NCBI GenBank assembly: GCA_011050235.1 | Contig: DRGC01000055.1 | Coordinates: forward strand, 62,001-126,000 | Reading direction: 5' to 3' | Source: Phycisphaerae bacterium | Lineage (GTDB): Bacteria; Planctomycetota; Phycisphaerae; SM23-33 | Length of the DNA: 64,000 nucleotides | In this document: positions 8,181 to 16,198 of the stretch, piece by piece | How the letters are laid out: each line of letters begins with the position of its first letter | Numbering within the stretch: the first letter of the stretch is position 1 | Notes under the pieces: model-generated | What the model was told of the DNA's origin: nothing | What the model saw: the letters and a program-made list of their open reading frames with translations, nothing else | Database searches by the model: none | Position numbers and translations under genes: made by a program

Positions 8181-9437
8181 CTATGCATATTCCTGCGTGA
8201 GCTGCTGGACCATGTCGGTCCATTCGTCGTAGCGGCTGGGCTCGCCGCAGCAGGTGAGTGTGCCGTTTAGGACGAACTCGAGTTGGCAGTCGTTAGCGCG
8301 CGCAGCGTCTAAGATGGTGACGATCTCCCGGCGGGCGATGTCGACGTCCCAGCCGACGCCCTGCAGGAATGCCGGGTTGGGCTTGGCCGAGTAGATGAAC
8401 TCCCGGCCGAGGTTTTCCGCGCCGACTGCCCAGTCGACCCACGGACTCATGGACACGCGCCGCATGCGGGGTAGCTTGCGGACGATGTGAATCTTGTTGT
8501 GCAACGGCTCGCAGCAGCCGTAATGCGTCAGGCCGAACAGATCGAGGTAGCGCGCCTCGTAGGGCGTGGCGAACTCCTCGTGCATCGCGGGGGAGACTTC
8601 CGAGAATGTCTGGGCCGCGCCGAGCGCCCACATGTCCATCAGCCGCGGGTGCTGGCCGTCGAAGCCTGCGCCCGGCAACTCGTCGGTGAAGTTCTCCGGC
8701 CCGCCCGCCAGGCCGCGCTGGCCGCTATTGAGGTCGACGGCGCCCGCTTGCTCCGCGCGCCTGGCGTAGTGGATGTCGCTTTCGGTCATGCGGTCGAGCA
8801 GCGCGTGGACCCACTTGGGATCGTCCAGCATGTCCACGAAGAACTGCTCCAGCCCTCGCAGCATCGCCAATGTATCCACCGGCGTGAACCAGAACCCCTG
8901 CTTGCCCCGAGTACTGACCGGCATGATGTCGCCCAGCACGTCCCTCATCAGGTCAGCTTCGGCCTGCGTGCCCTGGCGGTCGATGATCAGCTCTCGATCC
9001 CGGATCCATTCGTCCGGGTCGGCGCCGTCGGGGAGGACCTTGCAGTACTTCGCGCCGGTCCGGCCATGCCCGTCGGGGGCGAGCTGCCGGCAGTCCTCGG
9101 CAAACCCATAGCCCGGGTCGGCCACCTTCAAGTAAACGTCCCACCCGCCGTCGACCGGCGTGTCGTCGCGGATATGCTCGGCCATGTAGAGCCGCTGCCG
9201 AAGAATCCGCTCGGCCTCGCGCAACTGCTCATTCTCGCACGCCAGCGATGCCGCGGGAACGAACTCGTCCCACACATCCTCCAGGCGGACAACCAGCAAC
9301 GCCCTGCCGCGCTCAAAACGATTGTGCCGCTTCCATTCGGCGATCTTGGCCGCTTCGGTCGGCCGAGCCGCCAACTCCGCAACCTGTTTGGCCAACTCGC
9401 GAATGATGCTGCGGTCATGCTGCGAAACGGACGTCAT
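8181..9437 (-). CDS. URO-D/CIMS-superfamily protein, paralog 1
   Basis: 418-residue protein closely similar over its whole length to the next gene upstream (9476-10729). Shared landmarks are 'LYMAEHIRDD', 'LMDMWALGAAQTFSEVSPAM', 'GLTHYGCCEPLHNKI' and the end 'YDEWTDMVQ'. I recognise it as the divergent uroporphyrinogen-decarboxylase/cobalamin-independent methionine synthase-like group common in polysaccharide-degrading Planctomycetes and Lentisphaerae. The GCCEPL motif places two cysteines where zinc-binding methyltransferases of this fold carry ligands, so methyl transfer is possible but unproven. The start at 9437 is the first ATG after periodic islet B. No signal peptide. Substrate unknown. 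Confidence 0.65.
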   Translation of the reverse strand: MTSVSQHDRSIIRELAKQVAELAARPTEAAKIAEWKRHNRFERGRALLVVRLEDVWDEFVPAASLACENEQLREAERILRQRLYMAEHIRDDTPVDGGWDVYLKVADPGYGFAEDCRQLAPDGHGRTGAKYCKVLPDGADPDEWIRDRELIIDRQGTQAEADLMRDVLGDIMPVSTRGKQGFWFTPVDTLAMLRGLEQFFVDMLDDPKWVHALLDRMTESDIHYARRAEQAGAVDLNSGQRGLAGGPENFTDELPGAGFDGQHPRLMDMWALGAAQTFSEVSPAMHEEFATPYEARYLDLFGLTHYGCCEPLHNKIHIVRKLPRMRRVSMSPWVDWAVGAENLGREFIYSAKPNPAFLQGVGWDVDIARREIVTILDAARANDCQLEFVLNGTLTCCGEPSRYDEWTDMVQQLTQEYA

Positions 9438-9445
9438 CTCTGTTT

Positions 9446-9475
9446 CCCGGCTCCTGGTTCCTAGCTCCCGGTTCC
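9446..9475 (-). repeat. Periodic islet B (7-nt units, single arm)
   Basis: Four successive degenerate heptamers: CCCGGCT, CCTGGTT, CCTAGCT, CCCGGTT (plus-strand reading, 9446-9473). They fill the space between the TAG stop of the upstream paralog (9476-9478) and the start of the downstream one (9437). No complementary second arm is seen, so it may be a half or eroded islet. Period and position match islets A and C-F. Confidence 0.75.
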
Positions 9476-10729
9476 CTACGCGTAGCGTGACACTTCTTCC
9501 TGCACCATGTCGGTCCATTCGTCGTAGCGCCAGGGCTCGTTGCGGCTGGTGAGGGTGGAGTTGAGGACGAACTCGACGGTGCAGCCGTTGGCTTTGCAGG
9601 CGTCGAGGATGGTGACGATCTCGCCGCGGCAGAGATCGATGTCCCAGACATCGCTGGCCAGCCATGACGGCTGCGGCTTGGCGGAGTAGATGAAGTCGCC
9701 GCCGATGGCCTCGGCCCCGACAACCCAATCCACGAACGGGCTCATTGATAGCCTTCGGATGCGCGGCAGCTTGCGGACCAGGTCCACCTTCTTATCCAGC
9801 GGCTCGCAGCAGCCGTAGCAGTTCAGGCCGAACAGGTCCAGGAACTTGGCCTCGTAGGTAATGGCGAACTCATCGTGCATCGCGGGCGAGACTTCCGAGA
9901 AGATCTGCGAGGTCGAGAAGCCCCACATATCGCGCAGCCGCACGTGCTCCCCGTCGAAGCCCGGCCCCGGCAATTCATCCGTCGCGCCCAGGCCGCCCGA
10001 GCCCACGCCATTGTTGCCGTTATTGCACTCCAGCACGCCCAAGGCCTCGAACTGCCGGGCGGCGTCGATCTCGCTTTCGGTCATCAGTTCGAAGAACCGG
10101 TGCAGCCATTGGGGGCGATCGATCATATCCCACATCATCTTCTCGATGCCCCGCCACTGGATAAACACGTCGACCACCGCGATCCCAAAGCCCCTGACCC
10201 CGTGGGTCCGCACGTTGAGAATATCGCCGAACAACTCGCTCCTCTCGTCGAACTCACGCTGCGTCGCCTCGTGGTCGACGGTGACGGTCCGGTTGTGCAC
10301 GATCTGGTCCGGGTCGGCATCGTCGGCAATGACCGACTGGAACTCCTCGGTGCGTCGGCCGCCGTCGACGTCATGGCGGGAGTAGTTCCACGCCAACCCG
10401 CATCCGGGATCGTCAATGACCAACTCGACATCCCAATCAGCCGACACAGGCCGGTCGTCGCGAATGTGCTCCGCCATGTACAACCGCGACCGAAGCCCCC
10501 ACTCCTTCGACCGGGCGGCCTCGCCCTCGCACTGCATCTCACTACGGGGCAGGAACTCATCCCACACATCCTCCGGATAGACCAACACCAAGGGCTTGCC
10601 GGGCCTCATACTGTTATGCCGCCGCCACTCGGCGAGCTTCGCCTCCTGCGCCGGGTCGGCCGCGATCTCAGCGACCTGCTTGGCTGCGTCGCGAAGTACT
10701 TGACGGTCGTTGTCTGATAGACAAGTCAT
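9476..10729 (-). CDS. URO-D/CIMS-superfamily protein, paralog 2
   Basis: 417-residue paralog of the 8181-9437 protein, sharing 'LYMAEHIRDDRPV', 'QIFSEVSPAMHDEF', 'FGLNCYGCCEPLDKKVDLVRK' and 'RYDEWTDMVQEE'. The double Cys followed by Glu-Pro is kept in both copies, which argues that it matters for function (zinc or substrate binding, by analogy with methionine-synthase-like methyltransferases). The ATG at 10729 has no good ribosome binding site; a TTG at 10747 is an alternative. The pair probably arose by tandem duplication. One interesting feature is that the space between the copies is taken entirely by repeat islet B. Function unknown beyond the fold. Confidence 0.65.
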   Translation of the reverse strand: MTCLSDNDRQVLRDAAKQVAEIAADPAQEAKLAEWRRHNSMRPGKPLVLVYPEDVWDEFLPRSEMQCEGEAARSKEWGLRSRLYMAEHIRDDRPVSADWDVELVIDDPGCGLAWNYSRHDVDGGRRTEEFQSVIADDADPDQIVHNRTVTVDHEATQREFDERSELFGDILNVRTHGVRGFGIAVVDVFIQWRGIEKMMWDMIDRPQWLHRFFELMTESEIDAARQFEALGVLECNNGNNGVGSGGLGATDELPGPGFDGEHVRLRDMWGFSTSQIFSEVSPAMHDEFAITYEAKFLDLFGLNCYGCCEPLDKKVDLVRKLPRIRRLSMSPFVDWVVGAEAIGGDFIYSAKPQPSWLASDVWDIDLCRGEIVTILDACKANGCTVEFVLNSTLTSRNEPWRYDEWTDMVQEEVSRYA

Positions 10730-10806
10730 GGGCGGATTGTCGCCCAAGAAGGCTCTGCCTGCAAGCCACCCAAGGAGTTGCCGGGCCTTGCCTCGTCGCT
10801 GCCCGA

Positions 10807-11964
10807 TCAGTCTTGAGGTGACCAGTTCTCTCTGATTGTGGGCTTGAGAGAGACCCAGTAGTAGTGCTCTTGAATCACGATGGGCGGGCCATCGATAACC
10901 GTGCCATTAAAGGGGCGCCCATATCCAATGGGGACCTTTTGAGCCGCGCTCGCCAGCAACCACATTACACCTTTCGAGTCTATTCGGAACTGGACGATGC
11001 TGTCGGTCAGCGGGGTGTTGATGCTCTCCCTCTGCAGGAGTCGGTTGTCCCGGTCAAAGCGGAAGAAACAGATGGCGTTCGCGTCGGTGGGTACGTTGAC
11101 GGGCTTCTCGTTAGGCCCTTTCCAATAGGCCATGGCCAGCCAGATGTGGCCGTCGGGGGTCATAGCCATGTGAACAGAGGGAGGCATCTCAAAGTCGATG
11201 GGGGTGTAGAGGAGTTCCTTGCCTGTGGCGGCGTCTATCCGCAACAACCACGCCGGCGTTGGCCTAGCCTGGAACGTTCGTTCTACGAACACCGTTAGGA
11301 TCCCGTCGCCGCTGAGAGCAATCCCCTGCGGAGCACATCTTGGATGATGGCCGTATCGATGATCCCACAGCAATTCACCATCGCGATCATACTTCGCCAC
11401 CCACACGCCCACGTTACTGTCGGTGCGATTCTTCAAAGGAGGCATGCCCCAGCCCGTGAGGTAGGCGTTACCCTCGGCGTCACTGATGACGCGCGTCATG
11501 CGTATGAAGAACGTGCCCGAGTAGTGCGAGTAGTGACGTCGCTCCCACAGAACGGTCCCTCCCGCCGGGTCGACTCGGCGGATGAAGCTCTCTTTGGGGT
11601 TCTTGTTCTCGCTTCCTTCACGGCCGAGCTGCCATTCTCCGGCAAGATACTGTCCGCCCGTCCCGTCCGAAGCGTAAGACGTAACGATCTCAATCGCGTC
11701 AGGCGTCTCCACAAGAAGACCCATGCCTCTGAGGCCGGGAAAATGCTCTGGCAGTTCAGCAGGGAAGATGTGTCCCCACGAAGGCCCCGCGGTTACGTCG
11801 CCAGAAGTGATCGTGAGGCCATCGCTGGCAACAGGATAGTCTTTCAGAAACGTCCCTACCGAGATGGGCTTGGGGAGTGGCTTTCGCCCCAAGCATCCTC
11901 CGACGGCCGCCAGCATCACCAGCCACACGCTCATCGTGTGTCGCCACGAGTTCGCTCCGCACAT
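10807..11964 (-). CDS. Secreted lipoprotein with repeat-blade (propeller-like) body
   Basis: 385 residues. The N-terminus has a signal peptide ending in a lipobox-like 'LAAVGGC', so a lipid-anchored exported protein is expected. The body has repeated segments of the type 'SDAEGNAYLTGWG', 'YDRDGELLWDHRYG' and 'LRIDAATGKELLYT'. These look like blades of a PQQ/SBBP-type beta-propeller that reports journey-like sequence repeats, but I cannot name a family. The start at 11964 has AAAGGG about 10 bases upstream. It sits between the glycosidase-like tandem array and the URO-D-like pair on the same strand. Possibly glycan binding at the surface, which is inferred only. Confidence 0.6.
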   Translation of the reverse strand: MCGANSWRHTMSVWLVMLAAVGGCLGRKPLPKPISVGTFLKDYPVASDGLTITSGDVTAGPSWGHIFPAELPEHFPGLRGMGLLVETPDAIEIVTSYASDGTGGQYLAGEWQLGREGSENKNPKESFIRRVDPAGGTVLWERRHYSHYSGTFFIRMTRVISDAEGNAYLTGWGMPPLKNRTDSNVGVWVAKYDRDGELLWDHRYGHHPRCAPQGIALSGDGILTVFVERTFQARPTPAWLLRIDAATGKELLYTPIDFEMPPSVHMAMTPDGHIWLAMAYWKGPNEKPVNVPTDANAICFFRFDRDNRLLQRESINTPLTDSIVQFRIDSKGVMWLLASAAQKVPIGYGRPFNGTVIDGPPIVIQEHYYWVSLKPTIRENWSPQD

Positions 11965-12120
11965 GATTGCCTGCCCTTTCAATACATTGTCCCGCACGAG
12001 GATCCATCGCCTGCGCGTCTCTCGTAAACGGCTCGGCTTGGCCGGGCTTCTTCCGTCAGAGCTTTGGACGCCCAAGGGCTCCAAGGGTTCACGAGAACTT
12101 CATTTCTCTGTGGCGCGCCG

Positions 12121-13395
12121 CTACAAGCGTTCCGGCGCGTCGGATTCTACGCGGAATAGTTCCATCTGGCCTGGCGCCAACGGCACGCACGTTTGCAGTG
12201 AGGGGTTTTCGGGCCAGTCGTCGTCGAAGTAGACGCGGGGCTTGTACTCGTCTCCGTCCCAGCCGATCTGGAACAGGTCCGGCTTGCCGTGCCAGGTGAT
12301 CAGGGCGTTGCCCATCTTGTCGCCGGAGTTGTTGACGATCGAGACGTAGTCGCGCCCGTCGGCGTCCTTGAACTCCGAGATGATAATGGGGTATTCGTTC
12401 TCGAAGACCTTGGCGGCCTTGACCAGTTCGCTGTCGAGCGTGCTGGGCCAGCCGCCATACGCGCCGCCAATGAAGCTCGCCTCTTTGAACGTCAGCTTGG
12501 CCAGTGTGCTGCCGTGCATGTGGTTAAACTCCCGCTGCTGGTCGGAGAGGATCCAATACATGTCGGTCTTGCGGCCGTGGATGTTGTAGGGGGCGTTGCG
12601 GTAGTTCTGGAATCGGGACATGTAGAGCAAGTACCACGCGATGCCCTTGAACCCGCAGGCGGCTGCGGCGTTGATCTGCCAGCGAATGTCGTCGCAGTTC
12701 AGGTCCGGGATGTACCCATGCGGCACGCAGCACAGTGTCACCCACGTCCAGATATCGCCAAGCTGGCGGGCCTTGTCGGCGTACATCTTGAGCGTCAGGA
12801 AGAAGCTGTCTACGTGATTCTCGCCGTCCTTGGCAGCCAGGGCGTAGTTGTTGTGGAAGAACACGCGCGATTTGCCAACCTCGGCCAGCTCTTCCAGATA
12901 CCGCCCGTAGCTGCGAATCTGCATCCACTCCAGCGCCCCGGCCGAATAGCCGCCGATGCTCAGAAACGGCGTCAGGTGCGGGGCCATCTCCCGCTGAATG
13001 CCGTGTGTGCCGAAAACGGCTGTGATCTTCTGCTGGGCGGGCTCATCGCCGACCTCGAACCCCATCAGGGCCGGGTGGTCGCCGTAGTCTTTCAGTGCCG
13101 CCTCGATGCCGCGGCGAAGGTCATCCTCGCTGCCGCCGCCCAGCATCACGTGCCCGGCGCAGCGGCTGTCGTTGACGAAGCACATCATCCCCAACTCCGC
13201 GCAACGGTCGAGCATCGCCCGCACCAGCGGCACGGCCTCCCCGCCGGACTGCGCAGGCGTCTTGCCCACCGTAATCCCCAACTCATGCCAGTCGTCAACG
13301 GTCTGAACCGTTCCGCCATTATCACCCAAGCCGACGTAGTTATGCAGCGTGACCGGGTACCGGCCGTCGCGTGCGCATTGATCGAGTGTGTCCAT
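12121..13395 (-). CDS. Glycosidase-like TIM-barrel protein, tandem paralog 1
   Basis: 424 residues; the last transcribed and most divergent of four tandem paralogs (also 13506-14792, 14907-16187, 16693-17973). Shared marks are an opening 'G(V/R)xPVTxHNY', the motif 'GFEVGDEPA' (about 140), 'REMAPHLTPFLSxGGY', 'DSELVKAAKV', and 'IISEFKDADGRDYV' before a C-terminal beta-rich domain ending in 'APGQMELFRVESDAPERL'. The Glu of GDEP and the Glu of ISEFKD are spaced like the acid/base and nucleophile of clan GH-A barrels, but this assignment is inference. No signal peptide. The start at 13395 follows AGAAGG; the frame continues upstream into islet C, which is repeat DNA and not coding. Confidence 0.6.
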   Translation of the reverse strand: MDTLDQCARDGRYPVTLHNYVGLGDNGGTVQTVDDWHELGITVGKTPAQSGGEAVPLVRAMLDRCAELGMMCFVNDSRCAGHVMLGGGSEDDLRRGIEAALKDYGDHPALMGFEVGDEPAQQKITAVFGTHGIQREMAPHLTPFLSIGGYSAGALEWMQIRSYGRYLEELAEVGKSRVFFHNNYALAAKDGENHVDSFFLTLKMYADKARQLGDIWTWVTLCCVPHGYIPDLNCDDIRWQINAAAACGFKGIAWYLLYMSRFQNYRNAPYNIHGRKTDMYWILSDQQREFNHMHGSTLAKLTFKEASFIGGAYGGWPSTLDSELVKAAKVFENEYPIIISEFKDADGRDYVSIVNNSGDKMGNALITWHGKPDLFQIGWDGDEYKPRVYFDDDWPENPSLQTCVPLAPGQMELFRVESDAPERL

Positions 13396-13415
13396 CACAT
13401 TCGCCTTCTTTCTTT

Positions 13416-13497
13416 CACCACAAAGAACACAAAGATCACGAAGGCAAAGAAGAAACTTTGCTGTTGGCTCTTTGTGTCCTTTGTGACCTTTGTGGTG
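13416..13497 (-). repeat. Periodic stem-loop islet C (9-nt units)
   Basis: 82-bp inverted repeat with CACCACAAAG at 13416-13425 and its complement CTTTGTGGTG at 13488-13497. Each arm consists of degenerate 9-nt units: CACAAAGAA, CACAAAGAT, CACGAAGGC in the left arm, and TTTGTGTCC, TTTGTGACC, TTTGTGGTG in the right. The islet starts 8 nt after the TAG stop of paralog 2 (13506-13508) and ends about 20 nt before the start of paralog 1. It makes long spurious reading frames with His-Lys-rich or Phe-Val-rich repeats. Confidence 0.85.
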
Positions 13498-13505
13498 AGC
13501 TGTTT

Positions 13506-14792
13506 CTACAACCTCTCCGCCGCGTCGGGTTCGATGCGGTAGAGCTCCATCTGGCCCGGCGCCATCCATGGACCGGTTTCCATCGTCGCGTTCTTGGGAT
13601 TGTTGTGGTCGAAGTACTTGCGGTGAGGGGTCTCTTCGCCTTGCCAGCCGATCTTGTAGACCTTTGGCTGGCCGTGCCAACTGATGACGACCTGACCGTA
13701 GCCTTCGCGGGAGTTATTCAGCACGCCCACGTACGGCCGGCCATCGGCGTCTTCGAACTCCGAGACCAGCAGCGGGAATTTGTCGCACTCCTGCACGCGG
13801 ACGCCCTTGACGTATTCGCTGTCGATGGTGTTGGGGAAGCCGCCCCATCGCGGCGCGCCGATGTGGTAGGCCTGCTGCCAGTCGAGCTTCAGCAGCGTCG
13901 GGCCGAACGTGTTCTGCAGCCGTCGCAGGTGGTAGCTGAGCCACTCGAACGTGTGCGTCCGCTCGCCGAACTCGTTGATCGGCGGCCAGCGGTAGTTCTC
14001 TTCCTGCCGATGGGTGTAGACGTTGAACCACGCCAGGCCCTTCTGGCCGAGGCAGGCGGAGATGTTGATCTGCCAGCCCAACTCGTCGGCCGTCGGGCAG
14101 GAGTAGGTGTAATGGCCCGTGCACAGCAGCGTCGTCCACAGCGGCAGGTGGTTGTGACGCAGCATGGCGTCATTGTACATCTTGTAGGTGAGGAAGTGCA
14201 TGTCGATCGCTTCCGGCTCGTTGGCGCAGATCGCGTAGGACCCGTGGAACAGCAGCAGCGGATCGGACCCCTCGACGAGCCGATCGATGTAGCGCCGGTA
14301 ACTCCGCAGGCCCATCCACGCGGCGCCGGCCGGCGAATAGCCCGCACAACTCATAAACGGCGTCAGGTGCGGGGCCATCTCGCGCTGGATGGCGTAGGTG
14401 CGGTAGGCCATCTGGACCTTGTCGTGGGCGGGTTCGTCGCCCGCGTCGTAGCCGAACAGCGCAGGATGATCCCCAAAATCCTTCAGCGACCGCTCCAGCC
14501 CGCGGCGGTACGCATCCTCATCCCCGTTGAGCTCGAACATCCGCCCCATCGAGCACGTCCGGTCGGTCACAAAGCACATGATGCCGGCCTCGGCGCACGC
14601 GTCGAGGATCGCCAGCACATCTTCCTTCTTATCCTTCTCGGGATCGTAGCCCGGCATCCGGCCAACGGTGATACCCAGGTCCACCCAGTCCTTCACCGCC
14701 CAAGGCCCACCAGCCGGCGAACCCCACGGACTGTAGTTATGGAACGTAACCGGGAAAACGCCCCGGTCCATGATAGCTTGAAGAGTATTCAT
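13506..14792 (-). CDS. Glycosidase-like TIM-barrel protein, tandem paralog 2
   Basis: 428 residues. It is very close to paralog 3, and the first 30 residues are nearly identical (MNTLQAIMDRGVFPVTFHNY). It keeps the GDEPA motif, REMAPHLTPF, the late 'VSEFEDADGRPYV' (Asp/Glu-rich active-site candidate) and the C-terminal 'APGQMELYRIEPDAAERL'. The mid-part contains 'ENYRWPPINEFGERTHTFEWLSY', shared with paralog 3. Unusually, the ATG at 14792 lies only 8 bases from islet D and has no recognisable ribosome binding site, because that position is occupied by repeat DNA. Translation may depend on coupling to paralog 3 or on the RNA structure. Substrate unknown. Confidence 0.6.
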   Translation of the reverse strand: MNTLQAIMDRGVFPVTFHNYSPWGSPAGGPWAVKDWVDLGITVGRMPGYDPEKDKKEDVLAILDACAEAGIMCFVTDRTCSMGRMFELNGDEDAYRRGLERSLKDFGDHPALFGYDAGDEPAHDKVQMAYRTYAIQREMAPHLTPFMSCAGYSPAGAAWMGLRSYRRYIDRLVEGSDPLLLFHGSYAICANEPEAIDMHFLTYKMYNDAMLRHNHLPLWTTLLCTGHYTYSCPTADELGWQINISACLGQKGLAWFNVYTHRQEENYRWPPINEFGERTHTFEWLSYHLRRLQNTFGPTLLKLDWQQAYHIGAPRWGGFPNTIDSEYVKGVRVQECDKFPLLVSEFEDADGRPYVGVLNNSREGYGQVVISWHGQPKVYKIGWQGEETPHRKYFDHNNPKNATMETGPWMAPGQMELYRIEPDAAERL

Positions 14793-14799
14793 GTGTAGT

Positions 14800-14906
14800 T
14801 ACTTCGTTGACTCGTTAGTTCGTTAACTCGTCGACTCGTCAATCCAGCCCTCGTCTCGCGGCAAAACCACGAATTGACGAGTTAACGGATTAACGAATCC
14901 ACGAAT
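14800..14906 (-). repeat. Periodic stem-loop islet D (8-nt units)
   Basis: Inverted repeat with degenerate 8-nt units. The left arm (about 14802-14843) reads TTCGTTGA, CTCGTTAG, TTCGTTAA, CTCGTCGA, CTCGTCAA. The right arm (about 14867-14906) is the complement, built on CACGAATT, GACGAGTT, AACGGATT, AACGAATC. The loop is about 23 nt and GC-rich. It begins immediately after the TAG stop of paralog 3 (14907-14909) and ends 8 nt before the start of paralog 2. Confidence 0.85.
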
Positions 14907-16187
14907 CTATAGTCGTTTCGGCGCGTCGGATTCCACGCGGTAGAGCGTCACCTGTCCGGGACCCATCCACGGGCCGGTTTGCTTGGTGGGGTTCTCGGGC
15001 CATTTGTCGTCGAAGTAGACGCGGTATTCGCTTTCCGTGCCTTCCCAGCCGATCTTGTAGACCGTGGGCTTTCCGTGCCAGGTGATGACGCACTGGCCGT
15101 AGCCCGTCTTGGTGTTGGCCAGCAGAGCGACGTAGTCGTTGCCTTCGGCGTCTTTGAACTCCGAGATCATCAGCGGGAACTTCATCGTGCGGGCTTCGAC
15201 GGCCTTGACCAGTTCGCTGTCGATGGTGTTGGGGTACCCGCCCAGGCGCTCGTTGTCGATGTGGTAGGCCTTCTGGAAGTCCAGCTTCAGCAGCGTCGGG
15301 CCGTGGGTCTTCTGGAGGCGTCGCAGTTCGTAGCTGAGATATTCGAACGTGTGCGTCCGCTCGCCGAACTCGTTGATCGGCGCCCAGCGGTAGTTCTCCT
15401 CCGGCCGGTGGGTGTACACGTTGAACCACGCCAGGCCCTTGTGACCCAGGGCGGTCGAGATGCCGATCTGCCAGGCGATGTCCTCCTGGTCGGGGCATCG
15501 GAGCGTGTAATGGCCCGTGCAGCACAGCGTCAGCCAGACCGGCAGGCGGTGACGAATCATCGCGTCGGTGAACATCTTGTGGGTGAGGAAGTGCTTCTCG
15601 ATCGCGTCGGGCTGTTCGTGCAGCATGTAGTAGCTGCCGTGGAACAGCAGCAGCGGGTCGGATGTTTCGACCAACTCGTCGATGTATCGCTGGTAGCTCC
15701 GCAGGCCCATCCACGATGCGCCTTCGGGCGTGTAGCCGGCCGTGCTCATAAACGGCGTCAGGTGCGGGGCCATCTCGCGATGGATCGCATAGGCGCGGTA
15801 GGTCCGCGTGATCGCGTCCTGGGCCGGTTCGTCGGCGACGTCGTAGCCGAAGTTGGCCGGGTGATCGCCGAAATCCTTTAAGGACGCCTCGTACCCGCGA
15901 CGGTACACGTCTTCATCGCAGTTGGCCTTGGCCATCGCACTGACCGAGCAGCGGGCATCGTTGACAAACAGCATGATGCCGGCCTCCGCGCACGCATCCA
16001 GCAGCGCCAGCATGTCTTCCTTCTTATGGCGCTCGGGATCGTAGCCGGGCGATCGGCCGATGGTGATGCCCAGGTCCACCCAGTCCTTGACCGCCCAAGG
16101 CCCACCGGCCGGCGAACCCCACGAGCTGTAATTGTGGAACGTAACGGGGAAAACGCCCCGATCCATGATGGCTTGAAGAGTATTCAT
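14907..16187 (-). CDS. Glycosidase-like TIM-barrel protein, tandem paralog 3
   Basis: 426 residues, closest to paralog 2. It shows the family marks: HNYSSWGSPAGG near the N-terminus, 'GYDVADEPAQD' (here Ala replaces the Gly of GDEP), 'REMAPHLTPFMSTAGY', 'LCCTGHYTLRCPDQEDIAWQ' with a Cys pair shared by the array, 'ISEFKDAEGNDYV' and the C-terminal 'GPGQVTLYRVESDAPKRL'. The start at 16187 has a clear GAGGT six bases upstream, lying just before the end of the neighbouring IVS-like element. Probably cytosolic. It likely acts on an oligosaccharide or glycoside with its paralogs, but no substrate can be read from the sequence. Confidence 0.6.
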   Translation of the reverse strand: MNTLQAIMDRGVFPVTFHNYSSWGSPAGGPWAVKDWVDLGITIGRSPGYDPERHKKEDMLALLDACAEAGIMLFVNDARCSVSAMAKANCDEDVYRRGYEASLKDFGDHPANFGYDVADEPAQDAITRTYRAYAIHREMAPHLTPFMSTAGYTPEGASWMGLRSYQRYIDELVETSDPLLLFHGSYYMLHEQPDAIEKHFLTHKMFTDAMIRHRLPVWLTLCCTGHYTLRCPDQEDIAWQIGISTALGHKGLAWFNVYTHRPEENYRWAPINEFGERTHTFEYLSYELRRLQKTHGPTLLKLDFQKAYHIDNERLGGYPNTIDSELVKAVEARTMKFPLMISEFKDAEGNDYVALLANTKTGYGQCVITWHGKPTVYKIGWEGTESEYRVYFDDKWPENPTKQTGPWMGPGQVTLYRVESDAPKRL

Positions 16188-16198
16188 GCTTACCTCAG

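Noticed and set aside
12121-13680. Extended N-terminus of glycosidase-like paralog 1 through islet C
   Set aside because: The extra 95 residues are translated repeat DNA; a good ribosome binding site precedes the ATG at 13395.
13371-14798. Long plus-strand frame with His-Lys-Glu-rich start across islet C and paralog 2
   Set aside because: It is the complement of a well-supported gene, and its N-terminal repeats come from the 9-nt periodic islet.
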